The notes: generated by a model not told the origin, from the sequence alone. Shown: positions 16,223 to 25,285, counted from the first letter of the stretch. The stretch is 64,000 nt of DNA from Pseudomonas entomophila (GCF_018417595.1 NZ_CP070982.1:3616001-3680000); one strand, 5' to 3'. A program made the numbers and translations.

Positions 16223-16612
16223 ATGAACCAGACCGCCCTGCCCCTGCTGTTGTCTTCCGTCCTGCTGGCCGCCTGCGGCCCCGACCAGATCGTCGCCGAC
16301 CTGCCCTCGCCAAACGGGCGCTACCACGTCGAAGTGCGCAAGTGCCCGCAGAGCGGCGCGCTCACCTGGAGCGAAAAGCTCCAGGTCTCGGTGCTCGAGC
16401 CCGGCCAATCGGCCGAATGCCAGTCGGCGCTCAACCCGCTGGTGCAGTTCGACACGGCGGCGCCGGAGAACCAGTTGCAACTCGAATGGCTGTCCGACCA
16501 TGAACTGCGCGCCTGGCACCCGGACTTCACGGCCGACGCCGGCCCTGCGGCGGCCACCTACAAGCACGACGTGCCGATCAGGCTGGTGTTCATGCCCAAG
16601 GCGCTGTTCTAG
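16223..16612 (+). CDS. Small lipoprotein, unknown function
   Basis: A 129-residue predicted lipoprotein. The signal peptide ends with the lipobox LLAAC, the Cys being about residue 18. The mature domain has two further Cys (RKCPQ and AECQS) and a strand-rich pattern (GRYHVEVRKC, KLQVSVLEPG, IRLVFMPKALF). I do not recognise a named family. Outer-membrane retention is likely since residue +2 after Cys is Gly, not Asp. It converges with and overlaps by four bases the membrane-protein gene at 16609. Confidence 0.78.
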   Translation: MNQTALPLLLSSVLLAACGPDQIVADLPSPNGRYHVEVRKCPQSGALTWSEKLQVSVLEPGQSAECQSALNPLVQFDTAAPENQLQLEWLSDHELRAWHPDFTADAGPAAATYKHDVPIRLVFMPKALF

Positions 16613-16962
16613 GCGGCGCGGAAGCTCCAGACGATCTCCACTACTCGCGAGGCCAGGATCAGGTACAGCAGGCACAGCAGCACCTGCAACAAGGTGTGGT
16701 AGGGCAGCTTGGCCAAGCGGTGCAAGGTGTCGCTGACGTTGAGCAGCAACAGCAACGCCGACACCAGGATCAGCCCCCAGCCGCTCGTGCTCGACACCCA
16801 CAGCCCTAGCAGGATCTGGTGGTCGCCATGAATGGCCTCGGTGCCCGCGGCGAACAGCAAGGCGCACACCAGCAGGTTCTTGAAGTTGTCGAACACCTTG
16901 GTGCTCAGGTCCGCTTCCAGCAGGTCGAGGTACTTTCGCCACAGTCTGCGCATTCGCCGCAC
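16609..16962 (-). CDS. Small inner membrane protein, unknown function
   Basis: A 117-residue basic protein with three likely membrane helices (LLVCALLFAAGTEAI; GLILVSALLLLLNVS; LLQVLLCLLYLILAS). The N-terminus is Arg-rich (MRRMRRLWRK). Two or three in-frame ATGs (16962, 16953) are possible starts. No family was recognised. It is convergent with the lipoprotein gene and has its own upstream region at 16963-17087 shared with the divergent dioxygenase. Confidence 0.7.
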   Translation of the reverse strand: MRRMRRLWRKYLDLLEADLSTKVFDNFKNLLVCALLFAAGTEAIHGDHQILLGLWVSSTSGWGLILVSALLLLLNVSDTLHRLAKLPYHTLLQVLLCLLYLILASRVVEIVWSFRAA

Positions 16963-17087
16963 TCCCAGTAGGTTCCCGCCATCAGCGCAAGTCTAGAAGC
17001 GTTTGGTGTTTCCTGGCTTCACTCGCAAAAGCACGCCCCAGCCACTACCATTGCCCGGCGCACGGATGACAGGGATTGCGAAACGCG

Positions 17088-17768
17088 ATGAACGAACGCG
17101 AACGGCTGCACCGAGACGGCTATGCCCTGCTTCGCCAAGCGATTCCGACGGCCTGGCTGGAAGGTTTGCGCGCCGTGTTCGATGCCGGGGTGAAACCCTC
17201 GGCGCAATGGCCAGTGCCACGTGGCCAGGACTGGCGTCATTCGCAACTGGACTGCGCCCCGTTGATCCAGGCGGTGTGCCGGCTACCGTGCGTGCTGGCG
17301 ACGGCTGGCGAGCTGATCGGCGAGCGTTTCTTCCTCTCACAAGTGGAGGGGCGCGAACCCCTCGTTGGCGGCGGTCATCAGCAACTGCACCGCGACCTGA
17401 GCGCGCAACGCCCGGGCGACATGGTGGGTGCCCTGGTTTACCTGGATGATTATGGCCCCGCCAACGGCGCGACCCGCATCGTCCCGGGCAGCCATCGCCC
17501 GCTGCCGGGCGAGCCGCCCTTCGACTTCGGCGACGAGTCCCGCGCCGTGCACGTGTCGGGCCTTGCCGGTGACATCCTGGTGTTCGATGTCGACCTGGTG
17601 CACGCGGCCAGTCTCAACACCACTGGCGCCCGTCGTCGCTCGCTGCTGGTCAACTACAGCGCGCAGGGCCTGTACACGTCCCACCTGCAAACGCTGAAGC
17701 TGCGCGATATCCGCATGAGCACCCAGGACAGCTTCGAGCCCTCGGGGCTCCCCTACAGTGCCCCCTGA
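17088..17768 (+). CDS. Phytanoyl-CoA dioxygenase (PhyH) family protein
   Basis: A 226-residue Fe(II)/2-oxoglutarate-dependent oxygenase. The iron triad is visible as H101 and D103 (QLHRDL) and H172 (DLVHAAS). The 2-oxoglutarate-binding Arg is probably R182 or R184 in GARRRSLLVNY. GATRIVPGSH is another family block. ATG 17088 (MNERERLHRDGY) is used; a TTG four codons upstream is less likely. The substrate is unknown, and the gene stands alone between convergent neighbours. It ends four bases before the DUF1289 stop. Confidence 0.88.
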   Translation: MNERERLHRDGYALLRQAIPTAWLEGLRAVFDAGVKPSAQWPVPRGQDWRHSQLDCAPLIQAVCRLPCVLATAGELIGERFFLSQVEGREPLVGGGHQQLHRDLSAQRPGDMVGALVYLDDYGPANGATRIVPGSHRPLPGEPPFDFGDESRAVHVSGLAGDILVFDVDLVHAASLNTTGARRRSLLVNYSAQGLYTSHLQTLKLRDIRMSTQDSFEPSGLPYSAP

Positions 17769-17772
17769 TGCG

Positions 17773-17967
17773 TCAGGCCTGACGCTTGGCATTCTTCTTG
17801 GCGATGGCCTTCATCCGCGTGGCCGCGCGCTGTACGGTCGCCATCTTCTCCGGGCGTTTCATGCCCCGCCACTTGCGAATCTCGTCCCGAGTCCGGCCAC
17901 AACTCACGCACAGTTCACTGTTGAGCTGGCAGAGCGAGACGCAGGGGTTGTCGATGTCTTTGGCCAT
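17773..17967 (-). CDS. DUF1289 small Cys protein
   Basis: A 64-residue protein of the DUF1289 family. The N-terminal Cys cluster NPCVSLCQLN then ELCVSCGRTRDEI, and the following WRGM block, define the family. It is thought to bind a metal through the four Cys, without known function. The C-terminus is Lys/Arg-rich (KAIAKKNAKRQA). ATG 17967 follows a GGAACAAC stretch; longer frames upstream have no support. Confidence 0.88.
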   Translation of the reverse strand: MAKDIDNPCVSLCQLNSELCVSCGRTRDEIRKWRGMKRPEKMATVQRAATRMKAIAKKNAKRQA

Positions 17968-18032
17968 GGGGTTGTTCCGTTGAGGGGCGCGCATCTTACC
18001 GGCAACACCCGCGGGAACCAACAGCACGCGCT

Positions 18033-20828
18033 TCAGGCAACGGGCTCGGCCGCCTCCACACGCCGCTTTGCGCGCCCCCTGCCCAGGCGTGTCATCACCC
18101 AACGTACCACGCTGTTCCAGCAATACCCCACCACCACGCCCCCCACCAGGCAGAGCAGCAGCGCGAACACCGGCAGGTCCAGGACACGCTGTGCAACGGA
18201 CTTGAACTGGTAGTGGGTCAAGTAGATGAACAGCGTCGACGAGGCGATCAGCGTGCCGACCCGCGCCAACAGCGCCGGCACCGGCACGGCACGTACCCAG
18301 ATCAGCGCAAGCACCGCCGGCAGGGCAATATCGATGGGCATCCTGATCATCGTAGCCTCCCACCCATAGCCGGCCAGGGTGAACAGATCGAGTTCACCGA
18401 TCACCAGCACCGCCAGGGCACTGGCCACCCATTTGCGCGCCGCCGAATCGGCGTAGTGCACCGCCATGCCCAACACGGTGATCGCCAGGTAGTGCTGCGG
18501 CACCCGGTTGTACAACGGGCTGGCGTCGTAGACGAACAGCGTGATCAACACATCGGCCACCAGCAACGCACAGGCCGCCAGCGCCAGGCTACGGAACGGG
18601 TCGGCCAGGATCGCCCTGCGCACCCGCCCGATCGACAGCACCAGGCCAATGAGCAGGATCATCTGCACCAGCACTTCGATGTACCAATAATTGAAGACCC
18701 CAACCTGCTCAGGGGCGAACCAGTTGGACACCAGCAGCAGTGACTGCCAGTGCAGGCGGTCGAACACGCATTGGATCAGCACGGTGTAAAGCACGGTCGG
18801 TACCGCGATGGCGGCGACCGACCGGAGCAAGGCGCGGGCATCGCCCCGTTCCTCGATGGCCTGCAGCTGGAACCGCGCCAGGCTGAGGCCGGAAATCAGG
18901 AACAGCGTCGCCGTGTCGCCGGTCACCATCCAGCCGCCGAACAGCCCGAAATGCCCGGCGACGATCAGGATGATCGCCAGCATGCGCAACAGGACCGGTA
19001 CCTCCATGGCCCGCGTTGCCCGGCGCGCAGCGCCGGGCTCGACCGCCAGCGTCGCCAGCTCCTGCACCGGGGTCATCTCCCAGCGCTGCGGCAACTGGCC
19101 GATCAGCTTCTGCAGGGCCATCGAGGCCTGGACGAAGGTCAGCGAGTCACCGCCCAGCTCGACGAAGGTGAGGCTGCTGTCGATGCTCGGGACCTGAAGT
19201 ATCCGTGCCCAGGCTTCGCTCAATTGCTGTGCCAGGGGTGTCAACGGTTGGGTGGGTGCTGCTCGCGCAGTGTCGACGAGCTTGGCCAGCGCGCGCCGGT
19301 CGACCTTGCCATTGGGTGTGAGCGGCACCGACGCCACGAACAACCACTGCGCCGGCACCATGTAGTCCGGCAACTGGCCACCCAACGCATCGCGCAGCTC
19401 GGCGCTCGACACCGCCTGACGCGCCACGCAACAGGCCACCAGCTTTGTCGCGCCATGTTCATTCAAGGCCAGCACCACGCACTGGCGGATCTGCGGATGA
19501 CGCGCGACGGTGCTTTCGATCTCGGCCAGCTCGACGCGGTGACCACGGATCTTCACCTGGCTGTCGGCGCGCCCCAGAAAGTCGACACTGCCGTCGGGCA
19601 GGTAGGTGCCCTGGTCGCCGGTGCGATAGCAGATATCCCTGGCGTCACCGGTGAACGGGTTGACCACGAACTTTTCGCCGGTCAGCGCCACGTCCCCCCA
19701 GTAGCCCAGCGACAGGTAGGGGCTGCGGATCAGGATCTCCCCCACTTCGCCCTCGCCCGCCAACTGCCCGGCCTCGTTCAGCACCAGCAACTGGGCGTCG
19801 TCGATGCCTTTGCCCAAGGGGATGCGACCTGTGGCCGGCGGTGCCTCGATGGGGTGAAACGCCATGGCCTGCGGCGTTTCAGTGGTGCCATAGAAATTGA
19901 CGCTGGCAGCCTGGGGGGCGACGGCGCGAATCTGCTGATGCAACGCCGGGCTCAGCGCGTCCCCCCCCCAGAACAGGTAGCGCAGGCGCTCCAGCGTCAG
20001 GCCCGCGAGCGTGGCGCCGGTTTCGATCAACCTGCCCAACGGCGGCGTGAGGTGCATGACCGTGACGCCTTCGTCGTATACCCAGGTTGCCAATGCCTGG
20101 GGGTCGGTCAGGGTCGCCTGGGCCGGGCAGGCAATCCGCGCGCCGATCGACAATGGCGTGAACACATCCCGGTACACCGGGTCGTGCCCCAGCCCCGACA
20201 CCATGGAGAAACGTTCGTCGCGGGTAAAACCGTGGCGCTCGACATGCCATCGGACGAAGTGCACCAACGGCGCATGGTGGGTGACGATACCCTTCGGCTC
20301 GCCCGTGCTGCCCGAAGTGAACGTGATATAGGCCGGGCGTGCCGGGTCGACCTCGGGCAAGTCCAGCGCGGCATTGCCAAACTGCCGCAACGCCACGTCC
20401 GGGGCCTCCGGCACCTTGATGACGTGCGGACCTTGCGGGTCGAGTGCAACCTCCGCGCTGCCGCACACCAGCACGAAGGCCGGCCGGAGCAGGTCGATGA
20501 TCTGCCCGATGCGCCCAGGCGGATAAGCCGCGTCGGCCACGCTGAAGGTCAACCCGGCGCGGGAGGCGCCTAGCAGCCCATAGACCAGGCCCGCGCAACG
20601 GCTGGAGACGATCACGACCCGGTCGCCCGCAGCCCCCCCGAGCGCCAGCAGATACGCGGCGATGCCATGGCTGATGCGTTCGAGCTGCTGGTAGCTGCAG
20701 GCGAGGTCCTGGGTTGTGACCGCCGTGGCCTCGGGCCAACGCTGCGCCTGTTGCACGAAGGCCTGGAATATCGGGGCGCTGGCCTGGTACGCCAGGCGCC
20801 GGGTCGGGTCTGGGAGTGAGTGCGGCAT
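18033..20828 (-). CDS. Adenylation-carrier-membrane acyltransferase fusion (NRPS-like)
   Basis: A 931-residue protein with three parts. Residues about 1-510 are an NRPS adenylation domain: A3 is FTSGSTGEPKG, A5 is NFYGTTETP, A8 is GHRVELAEIE and A10 is NGKVDRR. My reading of the ten code residues is DPRHFGFQAK, whose DPRH start recalls Lys2-type aminoadipate enzymes. Around residue 558 a carrier domain has the pantetheine Ser in LGGDSL. Residues about 610-910 form roughly ten membrane helices. They begin LLRMLAIILIVAGH, the R...H pattern of acyltransferase-3 proteins. There is no condensation domain or thioesterase. The layout suggests loading of an amino acid on the carrier and its transfer across or at the membrane, like DltA-DltC-DltB in one chain. 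The substrate and acceptor are unknown. Confidence 0.82.
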   Translation of the reverse strand: MPHSLPDPTRRLAYQASAPIFQAFVQQAQRWPEATAVTTQDLACSYQQLERISHGIAAYLLALGGAAGDRVVIVSSRCAGLVYGLLGASRAGLTFSVADAAYPPGRIGQIIDLLRPAFVLVCGSAEVALDPQGPHVIKVPEAPDVALRQFGNAALDLPEVDPARPAYITFTSGSTGEPKGIVTHHAPLVHFVRWHVERHGFTRDERFSMVSGLGHDPVYRDVFTPLSIGARIACPAQATLTDPQALATWVYDEGVTVMHLTPPLGRLIETGATLAGLTLERLRYLFWGGDALSPALHQQIRAVAPQAASVNFYGTTETPQAMAFHPIEAPPATGRIPLGKGIDDAQLLVLNEAGQLAGEGEVGEILIRSPYLSLGYWGDVALTGEKFVVNPFTGDARDICYRTGDQGTYLPDGSVDFLGRADSQVKIRGHRVELAEIESTVARHPQIRQCVVLALNEHGATKLVACCVARQAVSSAELRDALGGQLPDYMVPAQWLFVASVPLTPNGKVDRRALAKLVDTARAAPTQPLTPLAQQLSEAWARILQVPSIDSSLTFVELGGDSLTFVQASMALQKLIGQLPQRWEMTPVQELATLAVEPGAARRATRAMEVPVLLRMLAIILIVAGHFGLFGGWMVTGDTATLFLISGLSLARFQLQAIEERGDARALLRSVAAIAVPTVLYTVLIQCVFDRLHWQSLLLVSNWFAPEQVGVFNYWYIEVLVQMILLIGLVLSIGRVRRAILADPFRSLALAACALLVADVLITLFVYDASPLYNRVPQHYLAITVLGMAVHYADSAARKWVASALAVLVIGELDLFTLAGYGWEATMIRMPIDIALPAVLALIWVRAVPVPALLARVGTLIASSTLFIYLTHYQFKSVAQRVLDLPVFALLLCLVGGVVVGYCWNSVVRWVMTRLGRGRAKRRVEAAEPVA

Positions 20829-21131
20829 GATGGGCGTTGACCCCGCAGCGACGGTGCGTGACTGACATCCCTGCCCGGCAGCCCGGTGCGATGATGGCCG
20901 AGGGCTATAAGCCTGAACGCTAGTGCACGCCAGCACGGCACGCCAGCAGCCGTCCGACGGTTGGCGCCACGGTCGTCGCGACAACGCGCAACGCATTGAG
21001 TTCGCTGACTATTTATCTAAGGGCGGGGCAGAACTTTTTGCACGTTTCCGGTCTATGTGGGTACGCATGGCACGACCGTGCGGTGCCGCCAGGCGGCCAC
21101 GATCCACTGTCATTCAGAGGTTGTCTTCTCC
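20829..21131. other. Intergenic region between divergent genes
   Basis: About 300 bases between the NRPS-like gene (minus) and a small secreted-protein gene (plus). An AT-richer patch near 21005-21040 (GACTATTTATCTAAGG) may hold a promoter. No gene, repeat or hairpin was seen. Confidence 0.5.
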
Positions 21132-21530
21132 ATGAAACTACATGCCCCACGGATACTGCTCCTTGGCTTGTTCGCGCTCGCGGCGGCGGGTTCGGCGTCG
21201 GCCGCGCAAATGAAGACTCCAGCCCCTGTTTTCACATCCGGAGTCGCGGCTGCTCGAGCACCGGGCCACGCCACTGGCAGCCCATGGCTGACCACGGCCA
21301 GCGTGGCCGGTACGCCAGGTAGCACGTTGCTGGCTCACGATGACCGGGACTGGCGCGACGGGCGTGACTATGACCGTCGCGACGATTGGCGCAGAGACCA
21401 GTGGCGCCGTGAACAATGGCGCCGGGAGCAATACCGCCGGGAGATGGAACGCCAGCGATACTGGGAGCGCCATCACGATCGCGCCCTGCGCCATCGCTAC
21501 GAGGATGACCATCGCTATTACCGCCGCTGA
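21132..21530 (+). CDS. Secreted Arg/Asp/Tyr-rich protein
   Basis: A 132-residue exported protein. Residues 1-24 form a Sec signal peptide ending GSASA. Residues 70-132 are a low-complexity tail of W-R-R-D/E-Q repeats (DWRRDQWRREQWRREQYRRE) ending in a His/Tyr-rich stretch. A similar composition is seen in periplasmic YXWGXW/RcnB-like proteins, but the defining motifs are not clear here. The role is unknown. ATG 21132 is the only start that gives a signal peptide. Base composition is normal for the region. Confidence 0.72.
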   Translation: MKLHAPRILLLGLFALAAAGSASAAQMKTPAPVFTSGVAAARAPGHATGSPWLTTASVAGTPGSTLLAHDDRDWRDGRDYDRRDDWRRDQWRREQWRREQYRREMERQRYWERHHDRALRHRYEDDHRYYRR

Positions 21531-21599
21531 TGGCCATTGACAGCCTTCGCGAAACCCGCAAAACCGCCGTCCTTTTTCTTGCGCGACAGGACGTCCTTG

Positions 21600-21847
21600 A
21601 TGCAACGGATCGTGATTCTGGGCAATGCCGGCAGCGGCAAGTCGAACCTGACGCCGGGCAATTCCGTGACCGGGTGCGCGAAGCCATCGCCCCACAAGCC
21701 TGGGTGTGCGAAGGCAACTATGCCCGGCGTACGTTCGACCTGCGCCTGCACCGGGTGATCCTGCGCAGCCTGATGAAACTCCCCCGCCCCGACCTGCCCT
21801 CAGGTTGCAGCGAGAAGCTCGACAAGGCATTCCTGGGTTTTCTGTAG
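21600..21847 (+). pseudogene. Decayed P-loop kinase (topology-modulation-protein-like)
   Basis: The reading starts well at ATG 21600 with MQRIVILGNAGSGKSNL, a Walker A P-loop of the FlaR/topology-modulation family. It then loses frame after a deletion near 21655. The next blocks appear in another frame: VCEGNYARRTFDL, then directly VILRSLMKLPRPDLP and CSEKLDKAFLGFL, with the segment that normally separates them missing. The 3' end runs into a REP at 21843. At least two deletions and a frameshift are needed to explain this, so it cannot make a working protein. Confidence 0.75.
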
Positions 21848-21928
21848 GAGCGGCTTCAGCCGCGATGCAGGCGGCGCGGCGCATGGCATCCGCCTTGCGG
21901 TTGATCGCGGCTGAAGCCGCTCCTACAG
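21843..21928. repeat. REP inverted pair
   Basis: TGTAGGAGCGGCTTCAGCCG at the left end and its reverse complement at the right end enclose about 35 bases. It forms a large hairpin, and sits between the decayed P-loop gene and the ars operator. Confidence 0.85.
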
Positions 21929-21973
21929 GCGTCATGCCTGAGCAATGCATCGCGACAGCCTCTTGCACAAGAT

Positions 21974-22005
21974 ATATGGAAATCCGTATATTCGAATTTC
22001 CATAT
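21974..22005. promoter_or_regulatory. Probable ArsR operator/promoter
   Basis: A perfect 10-base inverted repeat, ATATGGAAAT and ATTTCCATAT, is separated by 12 bases. It is 15 bases upstream of the arsR ATG in an AT-rich island. ArsR/SmtB repressors bind such AT-rich dyads over their own promoter, so autoregulation of arsRBC is expected. The dyad is seen; binding is inferred. Confidence 0.75.
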
Positions 22006-22019
22006 CAAGAATCACCGCC

Positions 22020-22367
22020 ATGCTCACGCCCCCCGACGTCTTCAAATGCCTCGCCGACGAAACCCGCGCCCGCGCCACCCTGCTCATCGCCCAACTCGGC
22101 GAGCTGTGCGTGTGCGAGTTGATGTGTGCCCTCGACGACAGCCAACCCAAGGTCAGCCGCCACCTCGCCCAACTGCGCAACTGTGGCCTGCTCAAGGACC
22201 GCCGCCAGGGCCAGTGGGTCTATTACCACCTCGACCCGCTGCTCCCCGGCTGGGTGCACGACCTGCTGCAACTGACCCTCCAGGCCAACCAGGCCTGGCT
22301 GCACGAAAATGCCACCCGCCTGCAGCACATGGACGGCCGCCCGGTGCGCGCCGCCCGTTGCTGCTGA
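22020..22367 (+). CDS. arsR: ArsR-family arsenic-responsive repressor
   Basis: A 115-residue ArsR/SmtB winged-helix protein. The As(III)-sensing motif ELCVCEL places C30 and C32 in helix alpha3, with an additional C36. The recognition helix is in [18 protein letters not shown], followed by the wing [11 protein letters not shown]. The C-terminus ends in a Cys pair (AARCC), common in Pseudomonas ArsR. It starts 15 bases after the dyad operator and precedes arsB by 19 bases. It should repress arsRBC until arsenite or antimonite binds. Confidence 0.95.
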   Translation: MLTPPDVFKCLADETRARATLLIAQLGELCVCELMCALDDSQPKVSRHLAQLRNCGLLKDRRQGQWVYYHLDPLLPGWVHDLLQLTLQANQAWLHENATRLQHMDGRPVRAARCC

Positions 22368-22386
22368 CCCACCTGGAACGTCCTCC

Positions 22387-23670
22387 ATGCTGATTGCAAT
22401 CGCGGTATTCGTCTTCACCCTGGTGCTGGTAATCTGGCAGCCAAAGGGCCTGGGCGTGGGTTGGAGCGCCGCCCTCGGCGCCTTGATCGCCCTGGCCGTG
22501 GGCGCAGTGTCCATGCAAGATATCCCGACCGTTTGGGCCATCGTCTGGAACGCCACGGCCACGTTCATCGCGGTGATCATCATCAGCCTGCTGCTGGATG
22601 AAGCCGGCTTCTTCGAATGGGCGGCCCTGCATGTGGCGCGCTGGGCCAATGGCAGCGGCCACCGCCTGTTCGCCTTCTGCGTACTGCTGGGCGCGGCGGT
22701 GTCGGCACTGTTCGCCAACGACGGCGCCGCGCTGATCCTCACCCCCATCGTCATGTCGATGCTGCTGGCCCTGCGCTTCTCCCCCGCCGCCACCCTGGCC
22801 TTCGTCATGGCTGCCGGCTTCATCGCCGACACCGCGAGCCTGCCGCTGGTGGTCTCCAACCTGGTGAACATTGTCTCGGCGGACTATTTCGGCCTGGGCT
22901 TCGCCGAGTACGCCTCGGTGATGGTGCCGGTGAACCTGGCCAGCGTCTGCGCCACCCTGGTGGTGGTGTGGCTGTACTTCCGCCGCGACCTGCCGCGGCA
23001 CTACGCCCTCGATGCGCTGAAGGCCCCCGAGGCGGCGATCCATGATCGCGCCACCTTCTTGGTCGGCGGCTGGAGCCTGCTGGTGCTGCTGGTCGGGCTG
23101 TTCGCCCTGGAGCCGCTGGGCATCCCGGTGAGCGCCGTGGCGGCGGTGTGCGCGGCGATGCTGTTCGTGGTCGCCGCCCGCGGCCATCGCATCTCAACTC
23201 GCCGCGTGCTGCGCGAAGCACCCTGGCAGGTGGTGATCTTCTCGCTGGGGATGTACCTGGTGGTCTACGGCCTGAAGAACGCCGGCCTCACCGACCAGCT
23301 CACCCAACTGCTCGACCGCCTGGCGGCACAGGGCCTGTGGAGCGCCACCCTGGGCACCGGCCTGCTCGCGGCCCTGCTGTCGTCAGTGATGAACAACATG
23401 CCCAGTGTGCTGGTCGGCGCGCTGTCGATCCAGGCCAGTGCCGCCGAGGGCGTGGTACGCGAAGCCATGATCTACGCCAACGTCATCGGCTGCGACCTCG
23501 GCCCCAAGATCACCCCCATCGGCAGCCTTGCCACCCTGCTCTGGCTGCATGTGCTGGAGCGCAAGGGCATGCGCATCACACGGGGCTATTACTTCAAGGT
23601 CGGCCTGCTGCTGACCCTGCCGGTCCTGCTGCTCACCCTTTCGGCCCTGGCCCTGCGCCTGAGCCTCTGA
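22387..23670 (+). CDS. arsB: ArsB arsenite efflux permease
   Basis: A 427-residue inner membrane protein with about 11-12 helices. Conserved ArsB blocks include [60 protein letters not shown] and [22 protein letters not shown]. It exports arsenite (and antimonite) driven by the proton motive force, or with ArsA where present; no arsA gene is here. ATG 22387 lies after the arsR stop. The usual length is about 430 residues, so it is intact. Confidence 0.95.
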   Translation: MLIAIAVFVFTLVLVIWQPKGLGVGWSAALGALIALAVGAVSMQDIPTVWAIVWNATATFIAVIIISLLLDEAGFFEWAALHVARWANGSGHRLFAFCVLLGAAVSALFANDGAALILTPIVMSMLLALRFSPAATLAFVMAAGFIADTASLPLVVSNLVNIVSADYFGLGFAEYASVMVPVNLASVCATLVVVWLYFRRDLPRHYALDALKAPEAAIHDRATFLVGGWSLLVLLVGLFALEPLGIPVSAVAAVCAAMLFVVAARGHRISTRRVLREAPWQVVIFSLGMYLVVYGLKNAGLTDQLTQLLDRLAAQGLWSATLGTGLLAALLSSVMNNMPSVLVGALSIQASAAEGVVREAMIYANVIGCDLGPKITPIGSLATLLWLHVLERKGMRITRGYYFKVGLLLTLPVLLLTLSALALRLSL

Positions 23671-23682
23671 CGAGGAATACCC

Positions 23683-24171
23683 ATGCGAGTCCTGTTCATG
23701 TGCACGGCCAACAGCTGCCGCAGCATCCTGTCCGAAGCACTGTTCAACCACCTGGCGCCACCCGGTTTCGAAGCGGTCAGCGCCGGCAGCTTCCCCAAGG
23801 GCCAGGTGCTGCCACGCAGCCTGAGCACGTTGCAGCGGGCCGGCATCGCCATCGACGGGTTGTACAGCAAAGGCAATGAAGCGTTCGAGCAAGACCCACC
23901 GGACATTGTCATCACCGTGTGCGACAAGGCGGCCGGCGAAACGTGCCCGGTGTACTTCGGTCCGGCGCTCAAAGCCCATTGGGGCTTGGAGGACCCTTCC
24001 GAGGTGGTGGGCGACGAGCAGGCCTTGAACAATGCGTTCGACGCCACCCTGGCACACATCGAGCAGCGTTGCCGGGCGTTCTTCGCCCTGCCCTTCGCCA
24101 GCCTCGACCGTGACCGACTCAAGCGTGAGCTGGACCGGATTGGTACATACCGAGCAGCAGCAAACCGTTGA
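23683..24171 (+). CDS. arsC: Thioredoxin-type arsenate reductase
   Basis: A 162-residue low-molecular-weight-phosphatase-fold arsenate reductase. The anion loop is C7-x5-R13 (CTANSCR). The redox relay cysteines are C80 and C88 in VCDKAAGETC, matching the Cys10/82/89 logic of the thioredoxin-linked class. It reduces arsenate to arsenite for ArsB. It is 12 bases after arsB. The C-terminus after DRIGT (YRAAANR) looks unlike relatives that stop within a residue or two, suggesting that downstream DNA was joined here. No arsH follows. Confidence 0.94.
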   Translation: MRVLFMCTANSCRSILSEALFNHLAPPGFEAVSAGSFPKGQVLPRSLSTLQRAGIAIDGLYSKGNEAFEQDPPDIVITVCDKAAGETCPVYFGPALKAHWGLEDPSEVVGDEQALNNAFDATLAHIEQRCRAFFALPFASLDRDRLKRELDRIGTYRAAANR

Positions 24172-24417
24172 CCAAACCGACGATAGCGCAAGAAAACCCG
24201 GTATTGACTATCACCTAGTCTGGCCTGACGCGCTCAATGATCAGAACGGGGAACCTGCCTCGCCTGAATCGACTGAGCCAGCAGCGATAGATACCACGTA
24301 AACCGGCCATCCCGATCAACTGGGGTAAATAAGGGAAGGAGGCAAACACGCCGTGCGCCCCTGATGAAACGCGATGCTTTTTGACTCCTGTGCAGGTGGG
24401 CTATCTGTGTTCCATGA

Positions 24418-25038
24418 TCAGCCAGAAACAGGCTCGCCCACGGCGGCCGATACCTTTGGGTAGTGGGTGGTCAACACTGCCCAACGCAGCCCCTGCGCCC
24501 CAGATACCTCACCACCGGCACGCGTGGTGTGGCGAAGGTCTCCCGCAGAGGTCTCGACGGTCGCCACCTGCGCCTTCCACTGCGCCTGTTCGAAATTCAC
24601 ACCGACAATGATCACGCTGCCTGTCGCTGCTTTCTCGGCCTGGGCCTTGAGCCTGCTCATGTACCAGAAGTCATTGCTGGCACTGGCGAACATCTTGCCT
24701 TTGTTGGCGTTGCAGAACGGCACCTTGAGCTCGATGAAGTGGTAACGGCTTCCATCCTGGTCGCGTATCCAGAGATCACATTGCTTGGTCTTGCAATCCA
24801 TGGCTGACCATCGCTGGTCGAGTGCCACCTTGTACTCAACGCCCACATCGCTGTAGTGCGTATCACTCGGGCCACGCAGGCCGCGTTCACGAATAAGCCA
24901 CAGGTAGAACTCGAATTTCAGCCACCCTTCAAAGCCATTGGCCAGAGCGCCAATGGCAGACGGGAGATCAGCGCGCTCGTCTTCCCAGGACTTCATGAAT
25001 GCTTCGAACTCTGTCGCTACATCGGCAATGCCAGGCAT
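24418..25038 (-). CDS. Hypothetical protein with a nuclease-like (D...ExK) motif
   Basis: A 206-residue protein I cannot assign to a named family. A segment near residues 85-110 reads CDLWIRDQDGSRYHFIELKV, an Asp, spacer and E-x-K arrangement typical of PD-(D/E)XK nuclease folds. The N-terminal half has FEGWLKFEFYLWLIRERGL, common in restriction-like and defence-associated proteins. ATG 25038 has AAGGAGC upstream; a GTG one codon before is possible. GC is lower than in flanking genes. Together with the altered arsC end and a gap of about 245 bases with no recognisable gene, this suggests an acquired segment. A nuclease role is inference. Confidence 0.65.
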   Translation of the reverse strand: MPGIADVATEFEAFMKSWEDERADLPSAIGALANGFEGWLKFEFYLWLIRERGLRGPSDTHYSDVGVEYKVALDQRWSAMDCKTKQCDLWIRDQDGSRYHFIELKVPFCNANKGKMFASASNDFWYMSRLKAQAEKAATGSVIIVGVNFEQAQWKAQVATVETSAGDLRHTTRAGGEVSGAQGLRWAVLTTHYPKVSAAVGEPVSG

Positions 25039-25123
25039 CACGTACGCTCCTTGTCGTGGCGTGCAAAGCCGATATCATAGCGCCACCACTCATGCATAAG
25101 GCAAGCGCCACGCACCCACGCCG

Positions 25124-25252
25124 ATGCCCAAGGAAGCCCCTTTCTCATGGATCGACCCTACGCCACTTCGCCAACCGAAACCGGCGGCCATTACCTGTGT
25201 CGCCACTGGTGAGGACTTGCGCCTGCTTCCGACCTACGCGCAGGGCGGGTGA
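25124..25252 (+). other. Small open frame or gene relic
   Basis: A 42-codon frame begins at ATG 25124 (MPKEAPFSWIDPTPLR) and ends at TGA 25252. Its composition looks protein-like, but it has no clear ribosome site and no recognised family. It may be a remnant of a larger gene at the edge of the inserted segment. Confidence 0.3.
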
Positions 25253-25285
25253 CCGCCAAGCCGGGCGGCCAATGAACGGATGATT

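Noticed and set aside
24174..24301. A frame reading TDDSARKPGIDYHLVWPD after arsC
   Set aside because: It has no start of its own outside arsC, no ribosome site and no recognised family; it might be a relic but cannot be supported.
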